NCBI GenBank assembly: GCA_029339195.1
Contig: JAPTJF010000580.1
Span: 1-33,765, forward strand
Direction: 5' to 3'
Origin: Micractinium sp. NFX-FRZ
Taxonomy: Eukaryota > Chlorophyta > Trebouxiophyceae > Chlorellales > Chlorellaceae
Length of the DNA stretch: 33,765 nucleotides
Each line of letters begins with the position of its first letter. Within the stretch, counting starts at the first letter, position 1. This document shows positions 1-10,603 of this stretch, piece after piece. The notes under the pieces are model-generated. The model worked only from the letters and a program-made list of their open reading frames with translations. It had not been told where the DNA came from and made no database searches. Made by a program: the position numbers and the translations under genes.

Positions 1-1444
1 GATCCCTCCGCCTTAGGCTCCTCCTGCGGCTGCTCCTGCTGCTGCTCCTGCGCAGGCCTCCAGCGCGCGTTCAGCCCAACCGCCTGCAGCAGCTTGCCAC
101 GCATCCAGCCTGCAACAAGGGGTGGCGGCAGCAGCGCAGCAATGTGTGCATGCGGCAGGCGGCGCGAGCATGCCGGGCTGATAAGCGCACAGCACAGCAC
201 AGCACAAACACGCGCATGGTGCGGAGTGAGCCCGCATAATTGCGTGGCCACAAGAGGCGTTCGACAACGCAGTCCAGCACAAGCGGTGGTGGGCGCTGGT
301 GCAGGCCGCACTCGCCCCGGTGCCCGCCCCCCCTGCCTCATGCCAGCACCCACCATTGTTGCCGCTGGCTGTGTGTATGGAGTAGACCTGCTGGAACATC
401 TGGCGCAGCCTGGGCTGCCTGCAAGCAGGTAGGGGAGGGTGTGCACGCTCACATAAGTATCATTGCCTGTGTTCAGCACACCGTGTGGTACACGCATGCC
501 CCCCCATGCCTACATGCCGCAACGTAATGCTGGGCACAAGAGCTCTGGGCAACTACCGTTTCCTCACAGGCAAGCAGCCAGCATGCGGCAGCAGGTGGCA
601 CCAGCGCACCGCAGCTGCAGGATGGCAGGACCCGCCGTCGCTGGGTCAGTGCCAAAAGCGGCGGCGGCAGCCGCCTCCACCTCCGGCGTAACGTTATGCC
701 TCAGCAGGTGGGCGCCCAGCTGTGGGGCCTTAACAAAGGCCTCCTGCAAAAAAGGGGAGCGGTGCAGTGGAGGCTACTGGACGTGGGCGCGCCGGGCGAC
801 AGAAACCCTTACTTTCCCCTCTCAGGCGACGCTGCCAGCATTCCTGCCCTCGCATCCACTACGCTGCCGCAAAACACCGCGGCACAGCCGGAGCAGAGAA
901 GAGGGGTGCCAGGCCCGCTCTCTTGCTCAGGCTCACAGCCTTCGGGGGGGGGACGAGGCTTACCTGCATTGCTTTGGGACGCCACGGCACGCTCGGAACC
1001 GAAGGACCACCCGGTGGTCACAAGGTGTAAGGCGGCACATCATGTGTGTGCCGAGTTTGTCAGGCTGGTCGGACACGCCGGACATGTGTGGTTCAACTTT
1101 GGGTACGGGCTTCCTTACGCCTCCTATGACTGTTTAAAGACCGGTCAGGAACATTTGCAAGGCAGAGATGGCTTGAAATGGCAATTTGCCGTGTGCCCAG
1201 CCGGCTTGGCCGCCGCGTCTTTGGGTATGCCTCCCTATTTTGAGTCCTGGAGAGGAAATGTGCGTGCATGTGGCGGAGCGCGAGCCGCAGCTCGCGGTTG
1301 CCACTGGTACTGATGGCGGCGGTGCCGCCGCCAGCGTGTCATCAGGAAGCTGCCGCCCCCCTGTGCCCAATGCAGCCGCCGCTCTGACCCCGCCTTCTGC
1401 GCAGCACTGTCCTAGCAGCGCATTTTCTGTGCGGCCCCACTGCC
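1..1444. other. Left-edge stretch, no supportable gene
   Basis: Both strands were read. ORFs here are alanine/cysteine-rich GC shadows with no family motif and no chain of splice-compatible exons. A minus-strand segment near 360-415 reads RQMFQQVYSIHTASGNNG in one open frame, which could be an exon of a gene running off the left edge, but nothing adjoining supports it. The stretch may also contain the decayed upstream part of the kinase relic that becomes recognisable at about 1445. Confidence 0.4.
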
Positions 1445-1890
1445 ATGTGCCCCACACCAGCTGCCCTCCCTTGCTCCCCTGCCCCGTCCTCCCGGCCGCG
1501 GCATGCAGCAGCCCAGCGGCGGTTTGGTGCACCAGCGGGTGTGGATTGTCACGGAGCTGTGCAACCGCGGCTCCCTGCAGGAACCGAGGCTTTCTGCACC
1601 ACCCGCAGGGGGGCAGCCCCAACCAGCACGCCATACTGGCAACCGTTGCGGAGATTGCAGGTGCGGTGCGAGGTGGCGTGCGCGCTTGCAGGCGCACACG
1701 CTTGGCATGCAGCCAGCCCATGCCCGCCCCTTGCCACATGCCTGCATGCCGCGCCCTACACGTGCACGGGGGCTGACCTTCTTGCGTGCCTGCCTCCACC
1801 CCGCAGGCGCACTGACCTACCTGCATTCACATGGCCTGCTGCATGCTGACGCGACCCCCAGCAACCGTGCTGGCACCAGCGCGGCTGCTG
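1445..1890 (+). pseudogene. Partial copy of the GAF-PAS kinase gene (kinase N-lobe and catalytic-loop exons)
   Basis: The plus strand matches two exons, with surrounding intron sequence, of the minus-strand kinase gene at 27168-33222. Around 1500-1580 it reads HQRVWIVTELCNRGSLQ, against HQQVWIVTELCNRGSLL in the intact gene (28475-28634). Around 1806-1860 it reads ALTYLHSHGLLHADATPSN, against ALTYLHSHGLLHGDLTPSN (28216-28322). The intron before and between these exons is also conserved, so this is a DNA-level duplication and not a retrocopy. The copy is broken: bases are lost after the GSL codons, the frame shifts across the exon, and the catalytic HGD is HAD. Similarity fades by about 1890. 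No flanking exons complete a gene. Calling it a pseudogene is an inference from these lesions. Confidence 0.8.
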
Positions 1891-2455
1891 CAGCACTGGT
1901 CCAGCCCCCATCTGCCCAACACATCCCAGCAAAGTCGACGCGCTCGCGGCTGCTGCCGCGCCCAGGGCACAAACAACACCTGGGCAGCCAGCGACATGTC
2001 CCCGACGGGAGCAGCGCCAGCAGATGCGGATGGGCAGCTGCTTCATGCATGCGTGCAGCGTGCCGTGTGCCCAGACAGGCCGTCATGGGACCACAACCAG
2101 CGTGTTGACCTTGCAAATGGTTTGAGCTGCATCATGATTAGGGTGCAAGCAACGCTCACAGGCATGTTGGTATCATGGCGCCAGTGATATAACACCCCCG
2201 TTGTTGTGGATACATAAGGGGTGAAGGATGAAAGATGGGAAAATGATGACCTGACCTCCGGTGTGATGAGGCAGGTTTCGCAGCGGTGTGACTATTGATC
2301 TGCAAGATTGAGAAAAATAAGGATGAGCAGCAGCCGCAGAATGGCAACCGGGCCAGAACCGAGGGACCCGATAACAAGAACAGGCGGTGGAAAACAGGCA
2401 GGAGGGAGGCCGAGGAAGCAAGAGGGAGTGCCGGGGTCACGTGCATGGGGTTGGA
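1891..2455. other. Intergenic, no gene seen
   Basis: This lies between the kinase relic and the 3' end of the receptor-like kinase on the minus strand. About 2160-2420 is less GC-rich than its surroundings and probably holds the 3' untranslated region of that gene. I see no clear TGTAA polyadenylation motif on the minus strand and no supportable coding exon. Confidence 0.4.
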
Positions 2456-5400
2456 TCACGCCCTGGCCAGAGGCGGAGTGGCAGCCCGCCTGCCGCTGCG
2501 CTGCAGCTCGCCCAGCCTCTCCAACACTTGCTGCGCCGACGGTCGCGCACTGGGATCTGTGCTGAGGCAATGTAGCATGAGGTCGGCCACGCCTTGCGGA
2601 CACTCCTCGGGCACACGTGGCAGCCGCAGGTGCCCCCGTTGTGGCCGCTCCCCAGTGATGATCTCCTGCAGGCAGAGGCGGACGTGGGGGAGGCCTTGGA
2701 GGCGGCAGGGCTGGGTGGATGGCAGGAGCAGGCAAGCCCCCAAGCCAGGAAGGCGCGGCAAGATTGGCAGCCCGCCGACGCTTTGCAAACGCAGGTTGCC
2801 CTCTGGGCCTTGCAGCCAACTCACCCACAGCAGCACACCAAACGAGAACAAGTCCACTGCTGCCGTGCAGCAGGTGCCGCCCATCAGGATTTCTGGGGCA
2901 GCCCAGGCAAAGGTGCCGATGGAGGTGACGTTGGAGAGGAAGGTGTTGTGGTGCAGACGCGACAAACCCACATCTGAAGCGGGCAGAGGGGCAGGGCGGC
3001 GCACGCGCGGGCGGTGTGTGCACGCGGGCCATGCCAGGCAAGCCGCACGGCTGGGGGTGGCTGCGCGGCCTGCTGCCGCCACCGCCACGAAGAGCAGCCA
3101 CCGCGCCCCGCTCACCGCCACCGCCTCCCAAAGCGCTGCGTTCTCCCCGCCTGCCTCACCCAAAGCGCTCCTTTTCCTCCCGCGCCAGCCCCGCCGTAAG
3201 CGCTGCCATATCACCACCACCCTCGCGCCCAAAGCGCTGCCCTCTCACCAGCCAGCTTTGCAGTGCCTCCAGCTGTCAGCAGCACATTCTTGCTCTTGAT
3301 ATCCATGTGCACGACGTTCATTGAGTGCAGGTACTGCAGGGGCAGGGGGCGGGTCCACCAAAGGCGCGCTCATGGGACAGGCAGCAATGCAAGGGAGCAA
3401 CACAGCCGAGGGCGGCGCCAGCGTGGTGTGCAAGCTGGCTGTGCAACTTGGGACCCTTCCCCAGGCAGGCGCACGTTCATCGCTTTGGAGACTTCGTACG
3501 CCACGCGCTGACCACGCCGGTGCCAGCCAAACACGCGCTGTGTGCTGCCCGCGGCTGCATGCAGTAGCAGCGCGCTGTGCAAGTCGCGACCTGCAAGCCA
3601 GACAGGGGTGCTCACGAGCTCCATTTTCAATGCTGCATGCCAGGGCGGCCTGAATGTGCACGGGACAGGGGTGGGGCTTGTGCAACAGGGGGGCGCCGGG
3701 CAATGGCAAGCTGGCCCCTCACCTTCACAGCATTCCAGCAGCAGCACGCCTTTGGGCCCATCCAGGCTGACGCCAAAGAAGCCCACCACGTGGGGGTGGC
3801 GCAGCAGGTGCATTCGGACAGCCTCCTGCAAAGGCGGGGGGCCGATGGAGGGTGCGGTGGGTGGTGGCAGCCTGTCGCCGCATGTGCTACATGCCCGCCC
3901 AGCCTGGCGCAATGCGCTGCATGCTCGCTCAGCCTGTCGCCGCAGGTGCTGCATGCCCGACCAGCCTGCGCTAGGGCAGGCCACGCTGGCACCACGGGTA
4001 ACACCCCACGGGCACCGCACAGGCAGCAAGAGACGCTGCCAGCGCACCGTCACAAAGGCCGCCTGCGCATCAGCGCTGCGCCCAATGTCAATCTCCTTGG
4101 CGGCGACCACCTCGCCACGGTACAGGGCCTTGTACACATGGCCGCTGCATGTATGAGAGTGGTCGGGAGCTCCTGTTGGCGCAACTGCCAGCACAGTAAC
4201 GTCCAGCAGGCTTCTGGCAAGCAATTCAAACACACACACGTGCATGAGCGCGCACACTCACAAGCATGCAATCAGACATACGTGGCGAGCCCAAGCGCCC
4301 ACCCACCTGGCACCAACGCCCAGCTCTTGCGGGTTGCCGTTTGGCCAGCGCAGCACTTCGATGTCGGCTGGGTCCACCACCCACTCCCGCAGCACCGTGG
4401 GCAGCGTGGGGGGTAGCATGGGCGGCTGCGCTGCCGCGTCCGGCACCGCCCCCCCGCGCGACCGCTGCTCATGCTCCTGCACCGCCACAAGCTCCAAAAG
4501 CTCAGGCAGGGGCGACTCAGCGGGTCCTAGGGCGGCTAACGTGGGCCTGGGCCTAGGCGATGGGGGCTTGAGCTGTGCAAGTGCTTCAAAAGGGCTTTCT
4601 GCCACAGAAGCGGCGGTGGGACGAGCGCTGGCGGCGCGCAGCAGCACGCCGCTGCCCTGTGGCAGCAAGCACACCGACAGCGGCGGGCGCCCAAGCTCTG
4701 GTGCTGCCACCTGGCTTTCTGGGTCGTAGCATGGCTGTAGGGGCTGCTGTGCACGGCTTCCTTTGGAGGGCAGAGAAGTGGTGTCTTCTCTCGACATGAG
4801 CCCATGTTCAAGAGCCGGCTGCTGCTGGCGCCGCAGGTGCCGCCGTACTGCGTATAGCAGGGCCGCGATGCCGGCCACAGCAGTCGCAATGCCCACCACA
4901 ATGCCCGCGATGGCCCCAGGGGATAGCCCCGAGGATGAGGCGGCAGCGGGTGACAGGTCTCCATAGCCATTCCTGAGGTAGAGCGTGGCGCTGGGGGTGA
5001 GGATGATGGCGCTGGAGTTGGCGGAGTGCTTGTATAGGGCGGTGCGCTGCTGCGAGCCACTCACGCCGGCTGCAGCGCAGCAAACACACGGCACCGCACG
5101 ACAAGTCAGGGCAGCGCAGTGCAGCAAGAAGCAGAGGCAAGCGAGGCAGTGCCGGCAAGAGCGAGAGGGGCAGTGTGCACGTAGATGCGCTGATGTCAGG
5201 TACACTCCGCGGTACCAGGCAATGCACTGCTCTGGTTACCTGGTTTGTACACGAAGGCCCCACACTCGGGGTTGGCATTGCAGAACTCAGCATGCCCTTC
5301 CAGCGTCGAGCTCTTGACGCACTCTTGTATCTCGGGCCTGCAGTGTAGGTGGGGGAGGGCAATGGGGCATTCCGGTTTTCAGCAAATGCATGGCATGGCT

Positions 5401-7708
5401 TCCCACGGCACACAGGCAGCGGGCATGCATTCCCTTCCCGGATACTAGGATGGATGCCAAGGGCGGCCAGCTGCCTCGCTGGCAAGAGGGGCAACAACTC
5501 ACTTGATTGAGCCGGGGCAGGTGAACCCGCGCTGCCCAAACAAGCCGCTGCCTAGCAGGCGCTTGTACCCAGCCAGCTGGGGTCCCACGGTCATCAGTGG
5601 GGAGCCAGATGTGAACGCCACGCCTGCACCCTTGGCCAGCAGAGCCGGCGGCCAGCCCAGGTTGGGCACCACCAGGGCCTGGAATCGCAGCTCACCTGCA
5701 GCAGGGAAGCGGCACAGGGAAGCGGCACAGTGTGTCAGGAAGGAAGGAAGGAAGGAAGGGAGGGAGGACCGCCAGCGTGTCGCTCGAGGGGAACCACAGC
5801 CGACGAGCCACAACCTGTTGTTGCAAGCTGCCCAGCGCATGCGGGAGGCAGGGCGGGGGCGGCGGGCAAGGCGGCAGGCAGAGCTCACATTGCGCGTGCG
5901 CCAAACTGATGTTGCCGCTGCGCTTGCTGAGGCTGCACAGGAGCATGAGTTTGGGGCTCTGGTGAGGGTGGCGGGGGGGACATGGGCAGTGGGATGGTAG
6001 TGCAGCTCAGTGCAGCAGCCCAATGCAGCCAAGCGGGGCGGGGCCGGACGCTTGCAGGCGCCCGCAGCAGCAGCAGCAGCAGCAGCAGAGCCGCCCACAG
6101 GGAATGGCGCTGGCAGCGGCAGCATCAGCTGGGTGCCAGCGCAGCAGCAGCTGGCTGAGGCGAGCGCTTGCCTGCAGCCCTGTGCCTGTGGGCAGTAATT
6201 CCAGGCATTGCAGCCTCCTGCAGGCCACTCTCGGCACAAGTGGCAGCAGCGCTCCGCTGACTCCACGCCGTCTGTCAGTGCCACCAAATCGCCGTCCATC
6301 AGCGAGTTGGGGCCTACAATGCAACCCAGCCACGCCGTGCTGTTCACGCTGTCGCCGCCTTGCAACGCCTCCAGCACCTCAGCGGGCGGCACGGTCACAT
6401 TGGCCTCGCCCAGGTGCAGGTAGGTGGCAACCTGCTCAAGGGTTCAACAAGGGGGAGGGGACAGACGCCGATGGTGGGCTGTGCCCCACAACAGCCCCGC
6501 GCTGCTGGCAGGCAGGCTGGATGGCAAGCCTGGTGCATGGCCAGGCCAGCAGGCCTGGTGAGGCCAGCAGGCAATGTGGAATGCGAGAGGCACCCGGTGG
6601 CTGCCAAGACGGGCAGCTCCGCGCCATCAGCGCAGTGAAGGGCTCCCGGCTGCCAGCCTGCAGCGCCGCCTCCCAGCTCTCACCAGCGGCGCCACCCCCA
6701 CTTGCTCCAGCATGTACGTGGTGGGAGACAAGTAGGCGTCGGGTGACTCTGCCGAGCTGGACTTGAGCACGGCCAGCTGGGAAGAGCAGCCATCGGTGCC
6801 ATTGGCGTACACCACCACGGACCGGCACTCGGTGAGCCAGGCGCAGACGGACACGGCGTCTAGCGGCGTGCGGAACGCGCACTTGGTGGGTAGGATGGAG
6901 CCGCTGCACTGGAAGTCACTGCCGTCAACGCCCTGGCCCACCCACGTGGTGAACCCAGGGAAGGAGGGGGCATCCGCCAGCAAGTGGAAGCCTGCACAGA
7001 AAGGGGGCACAGGCTTAACTTGCACTCCTCAAGTTGCGGGTGCACTCTTGGCACCCCAGCAACTTGAAAGCAAGTCGCGACGTTTGCTCTTCGGGGAGGG
7101 AGCAGGTCCCTGTCCAGGTACGACAGTGCGGGCGGAGGAGGTGCCACGACCCACGCAGCTCAGCACAACCTGACCAAACCCTCGTCCCACCCACCAGAAA
7201 TGGTGTCCACACCCTTGCCTCGTGCCGTGGTGACTGGCACAAGAGAGCAGTTGCCGCCAGCCAGCAGGCGGCACTTCCCTCCGCCCAGCCCAGCCCCGCC
7301 GTCGTTGCAGCCTCCCTGCGCGTGGCATGTGCAAAAGCTAAGGGACTTGGGGCTCCTGAGACGCTGCGGGCTGCAAAACAAGCACATGGTGATAGCTCCG
7401 CAAAATATCGCGGCGCCGATTGGCAAAGGTCCCAAGTCCAGAACGTGTTTTCTCACCGGCTCTGGACAGTAGTCGAACCAGGTGCAGTTCGGGCGCTCGT
7501 CGCACGCCTGGGCGCACTCCTCCACGCCCTCCGCCGTCACTTCGTGAAGCGGCTGTCCTCCCAGAGCCGTTTGGGGCGCGAAAATCACCGAATGACCGTC
7601 ATTGGCGGTGCTTATGTACGCGATAGAGAGGGTGAGTGGCGCAGGCACTAGTTGACAGAGGGAGAGTAGCACAGCTACTTGCAGGACTAGGCCCCTGACA
7701 CAGCCCAT
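2456..7708 (-). CDS. PAN/Apple-domain receptor-like protein kinase (TKL-like), 14 exons, 940 aa
   Basis: Exons: 7457-7708, 7195-7315, 6684-6991, 6172-6431, 5889-5956, 5503-5695, 5240-5337, 4307-5069, 4048-4144, 3723-3825, 3475-3590, 3249-3333, 2825-2973, 2456-2665. They join in phase into 940 codons plus stop. Intron 4 would use a GC donor. Residues 1-27 look like a signal peptide. Residues about 30-480 are a cysteine-rich ectodomain of about four PAN/Apple-like modules, with motifs such as CTWFDYCPEP and CNAWNYCPQAQGC. A single helix spans about 485-507 (GAIAGIVVGIATAVAGIAAL) followed by RRHLRRQ, so the kinase should be cytoplasmic. The kinase has the loop LGVGASGHVY, Lys704 in VVAAKE, WAAPE, and a C-lobe ending RPSAQQVLERL. 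The catalytic loop reads HMDIKSKN (Asp804) and the DFG motif reads DVG (822-824). By family, it should phosphorylate Ser/Thr in response to an extracellular ligand. The ligand is unknown, and activity is uncertain because of the DVG. Confidence 0.85.
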
Positions 7709-8689
7709 CGGCAACACAGTAACATGCGCGCTTGGTTCGAGGAGTGAGCTGCAAGCATCATTTGCCACCCCCCAAGAGGCCCCTCCTTCTCTCCGGAGTC
7801 CGCACACGCAGCAGCCCGGCTTCCCAATGTGCATGCACCTCACTGTGGTCACCTATAGCGTGCTGCCGCGAGTGCCTCCTAACCGCTCGCCGGCTTGGGC
7901 GCACTCTGGGCAGCTTCCTGCCCAGCTTCCTGCCCTTCCCTGAGGGCAGTATCCACTTGCTGTCCGCACTAGCTTAGCCACCCGTTGGCATGAAGTCGTG
8001 CAGATGCCCCCCACACGTCTGTGCGCCAGTGACACAAGGTGGCCACCGCCTTGACTTGCGCCGCCACCCTACGGTGCGGCTGGCGGTGCGGCGGCAGCAG
8101 AGTGCAGCGCTCTGCAAGGCTGCCCCCTGGCACAGCCGCTGGCAGGAAAGTGTTTGTATGTGGCAGGGCAGCGGCAAGTGATGGTGGTGCCCTTTGCTTG
8201 TGCACAACAGAACAGCGGCAGCACCGCCACATCCTGCAAATCCTGCCCAATTTGGGGGGGATTCCGGAGCGGGTACTGCAGAGCCCCCCTTCTGCTCACC
8301 GCCGCCCTTCTTTGCTTGCTGATGCCATACTGTTGCTGGCCGGGACTGCCGCAACACTGCACACACATCCTGTGCCCTGAATGCCAGTACAGTTGCACCA
8401 CCCACATACTCATGTACTCCTGACAGCGACATCCCTTGCTCCCCGCTCCCATTCACTGTGCAGTTGATTCCTCGTCCCGCCAGTGCGCCCCGCCCGGGCC
8501 CCGCCCGCCCTGCGTCTTGTGTTGGCTCTCGCTGCTGCCTTCCTTTTCCTGTCACCGCTAACCTTACGTTGCATAGCACACACAAGCAACACCGCTTCTC
8601 TCCCGCTTGCCCTGCACGGCATGCCCTTCAGTGCATGCATGCCTGCCTGCCTCAACCACTGGTGCCCCGCCAATCACGCCCACCGCTGG
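7709..8689. other. Intergenic and putative promoter region, no gene seen
   Basis: This lies upstream of the receptor-like kinase start at 7708, so its left part should carry that gene's 5' untranslated region and promoter. No TATA box is evident. Both strands were read from 7980 to 8690. ORFs exist, but none shows a known motif or a chain of splice-compatible exons. Confidence 0.4.
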
Positions 8690-8850
8690 CGGCGCCGGTT
8701 GGCAGCCTGAGCAGGTGAGGTGGCTGATCACCGGGGTGTACTGGCCAGCAGGGCAGGGTCTGGGTCGGCATCGCCACCTGTGCAGGTGGGGCAGGTGTTG
8801 TAGGGCAGAGGGCGCACTAGGAGGGGCAGAAGACCGAGCAGGGGGCACTT
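8690..8850 (-). pseudogene. Decayed GCC2/GCC3-like cysteine-rich exon fragment
   Basis: The minus strand retains CPAGQYTPVISHLTCSGCQP. This corresponds to CPAGQYTRMIGSLTCSGCPT in exon 5 of the cysteine-rich gene (23492-23663). Upstream, a proline- and cysteine-containing segment aligns loosely with the rest of that exon, with several indels. Similarity is lower than for the other relics in the window, so it may derive from a different paralogue. No matching neighbouring exon follows. About 120 bp away begins an unrelated kinase fragment on the other strand, so the block is chimeric. Confidence 0.6.
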
Positions 8851-8969
8851 GGCGGGCGGGGCACAGGAGGTGCGGCAGATACAGGTGGGCAGGCATGTGT
8901 GCATTGCTCCGAGGCATTAGTGCGCGGCAGCCCCCGCTGCAAAACCCCTGCCCACCCCCGGTGCCGGCA

Positions 8970-9480
8970 GCGTGCTAGCACTGCAGCGCTGCAACCTCTG
9001 TTGCAAGGCCCCAACCCTCCCTCTGTGCCCTGCCTCTCCACCCCCGCCCACGCACCGCCCGCCCGCCTGCCCGCAGTCACCCACATGCCGCCCGAGGCGC
9101 TTGCCTCTGGCCAGCTGAGCAATGCCATAGAGCTGGGGCATCCTGTGCCTGGAGATGTGGCACGGCCGGCGCGCCTGGCTGGGGTGCAACCCACACTTTG
9201 CACTGGCGCTGCATCTCAGGTAGGGCCCCTCCACGGCTGGTGGGCACTGGTGGGCCACACGCAGTGGGTGCGCCAACGACTGAGCTGCCCCGTACACATG
9301 CACACCCCAACCCGCACGCATTGCACTGTCAGGCGACCTTGCACCACGCCTCCACACACCACTCTCCCGCTCATCGCAAGCCCCTCCCCGCATCCCGTGC
9401 CTCACAGGTGTGCTGCCCTTTGTTGACACCTCAGCATGCACTACGCCAGGGCACCTGCCTTTTGAGGTGCCGGTCGACAT
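8970..9480 (+). pseudogene. Partial copy of the GAF-PAS kinase gene (kinase C-lobe exons)
   Basis: The plus strand aligns with about 27380-27830 of the minus-strand kinase gene. It covers intron, exon (VTHMPPEALASGQLSNA here, VTHMPPEALASGQLSKA in the intact gene), the next intron, and the start of the last exon. The intron at about 9225-9415 is nearly identical to its counterpart, so the duplication is recent and at DNA level. The exon has lost several bases after the SNA codons, removing the DVFSW segment and shifting frame. The last-exon copy is interrupted by an insertion within LPFEV and stops matching near 9480. No start or upstream exons are present. It cannot encode a kinase. Confidence 0.85.
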
Positions 9481-9627
9481 GCCCCACCTGCGAAAGCGCA
9501 CCACATGCGTACTATCGCCCGTACTACGCACATAGTCCGCCCACATCTACTGCTGCCGTTCCCTGGCATCCCAGCAGACAGCAACGAGCGTCTCAGGTGG
9601 CCAACCAGTCAAAGCTTTACTGAGAAT

Positions 9628-9632
9628 TGTAA
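9628..9632 (+). promoter_or_regulatory. TGTAA polyadenylation-like motif
   Basis: TGTAA is the usual green-algal polyadenylation signal. Here it sits in a short AT-rich tract about 150 bp downstream of the kinase C-lobe relic, in the same orientation. It may be a remnant of that gene's 3' untranslated region. A five-base motif alone is weak evidence. Confidence 0.25.
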
Positions 9633-9655
9633 AATAAAATGTCTTTGTAGTGATT

Positions 9656-9681
9656 GACAGGCAGGCAGGCAGGCAGGCAGG
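9656..9681. repeat. CAGG tetranucleotide microsatellite
   Basis: About six consecutive CAGG/GGCA units. The same motif recurs at about 30466-30493 and 30550-30575 inside an intron of the GAF-PAS kinase gene. Confidence 0.8.
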
Positions 9682-9689
9682 GGTGTGGA

Positions 9690-10603
9690 ACGACAGGGCC
9701 GGGCGCGCGCACACTGAGTGCAGCGGCCACAACCCGTGCATCTCTGCGCTACCTGCATCCAGGCACGTGCTGGCCGCTACACTGCCACAGTTACATGAGG
9801 CACATGTTTGTACACACTTCAGGATGCGTGTTTATGCACTGTGCGCATTTGTGTGCTTGCGTAGGTGATAGGTGAGTGTGTGCATGTGCAAGGTGGGTTA
9901 AATGCATGCGTTAGGCGTCCGGGCGAGGATGCACACTGACTGATGTTTGGTGACGGATGGTGGGAGGGTTGCACACGCAAATAGCAGGGTGGAAGGATGG
10001 AAGGGTCATGGCAGGGTGGCAGGGTGGAAGCATAGCAGGGTGGAAGGGTGGAAGGGTAAAAAGGTGGACGGCTTGATGGCAGGGAAGTAGGCGGTTTGGT
10101 AGCCTTGATTGAGGCGCACCTTGGGGACAGGTAGTTTGAGCAGAAAGGCTGACTTCAGTGGGGGGCTTCATGCAGAGAAGAAAGTGGCAGGGGCGGGATG
10201 GCAAAAAGGCTTCGGGGCCCGCGACGGGCTTGCACACGCGTGCTCAGGCTCGACACGACGGGCAGAGAGAGGGTGTCTGGGCGGGGCAGACAGGTAGATC
10301 TCTAGAGGGTGCACGGGCGTAAGATAGACTGTTGGCCAGGCAGGAAGAAGGTGCGCCGCGGCGCGGCGCGGTTGGAAGTGTCGCCAGAGGCACGAGCGCA
10401 TTATGTGCTAGAAAGTTTGTGTTGCGACGTTTGGGATCGGTTGGGGATGATATCACATTGATAACACTTGGGGTTGCAGCCTGGCATGAGCTGGCATGAG
10501 CTGGCCTCCACAGCGCACCAACCGCCGCCGGGGGGGATAAGGGAGGGTGAACGGAAGGAAGCTGTTGGGGGCTTATTCAGAGTGGCGGCAAACGGCGGCG
10601 CAC
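9690..10603. other. Intergenic, with degenerate GGTGGAAG-type minisatellite
   Basis: No gene is seen on either strand. Between about 9980 and 10075 the sequence is built of imperfect short repeats related to GCAGGGTGGAAGG. The rest is non-repetitive. The right end should contain the 3' untranslated region of the minus-strand membrane-protein gene that stops at 10604. Confidence 0.5.

Noticed and set aside
13..399. Ala/Cys-rich minus-strand frame at the left edge as a gene
   Set aside because: It is low-complexity with no motif, and no acceptor/donor-compatible partner exon was found.
2295..3299. A 334-codon plus-strand open frame
   Set aside because: It is antisense to the kinase C-lobe exons of the receptor kinase, whose motifs and splice phases are unmistakable on the minus strand.
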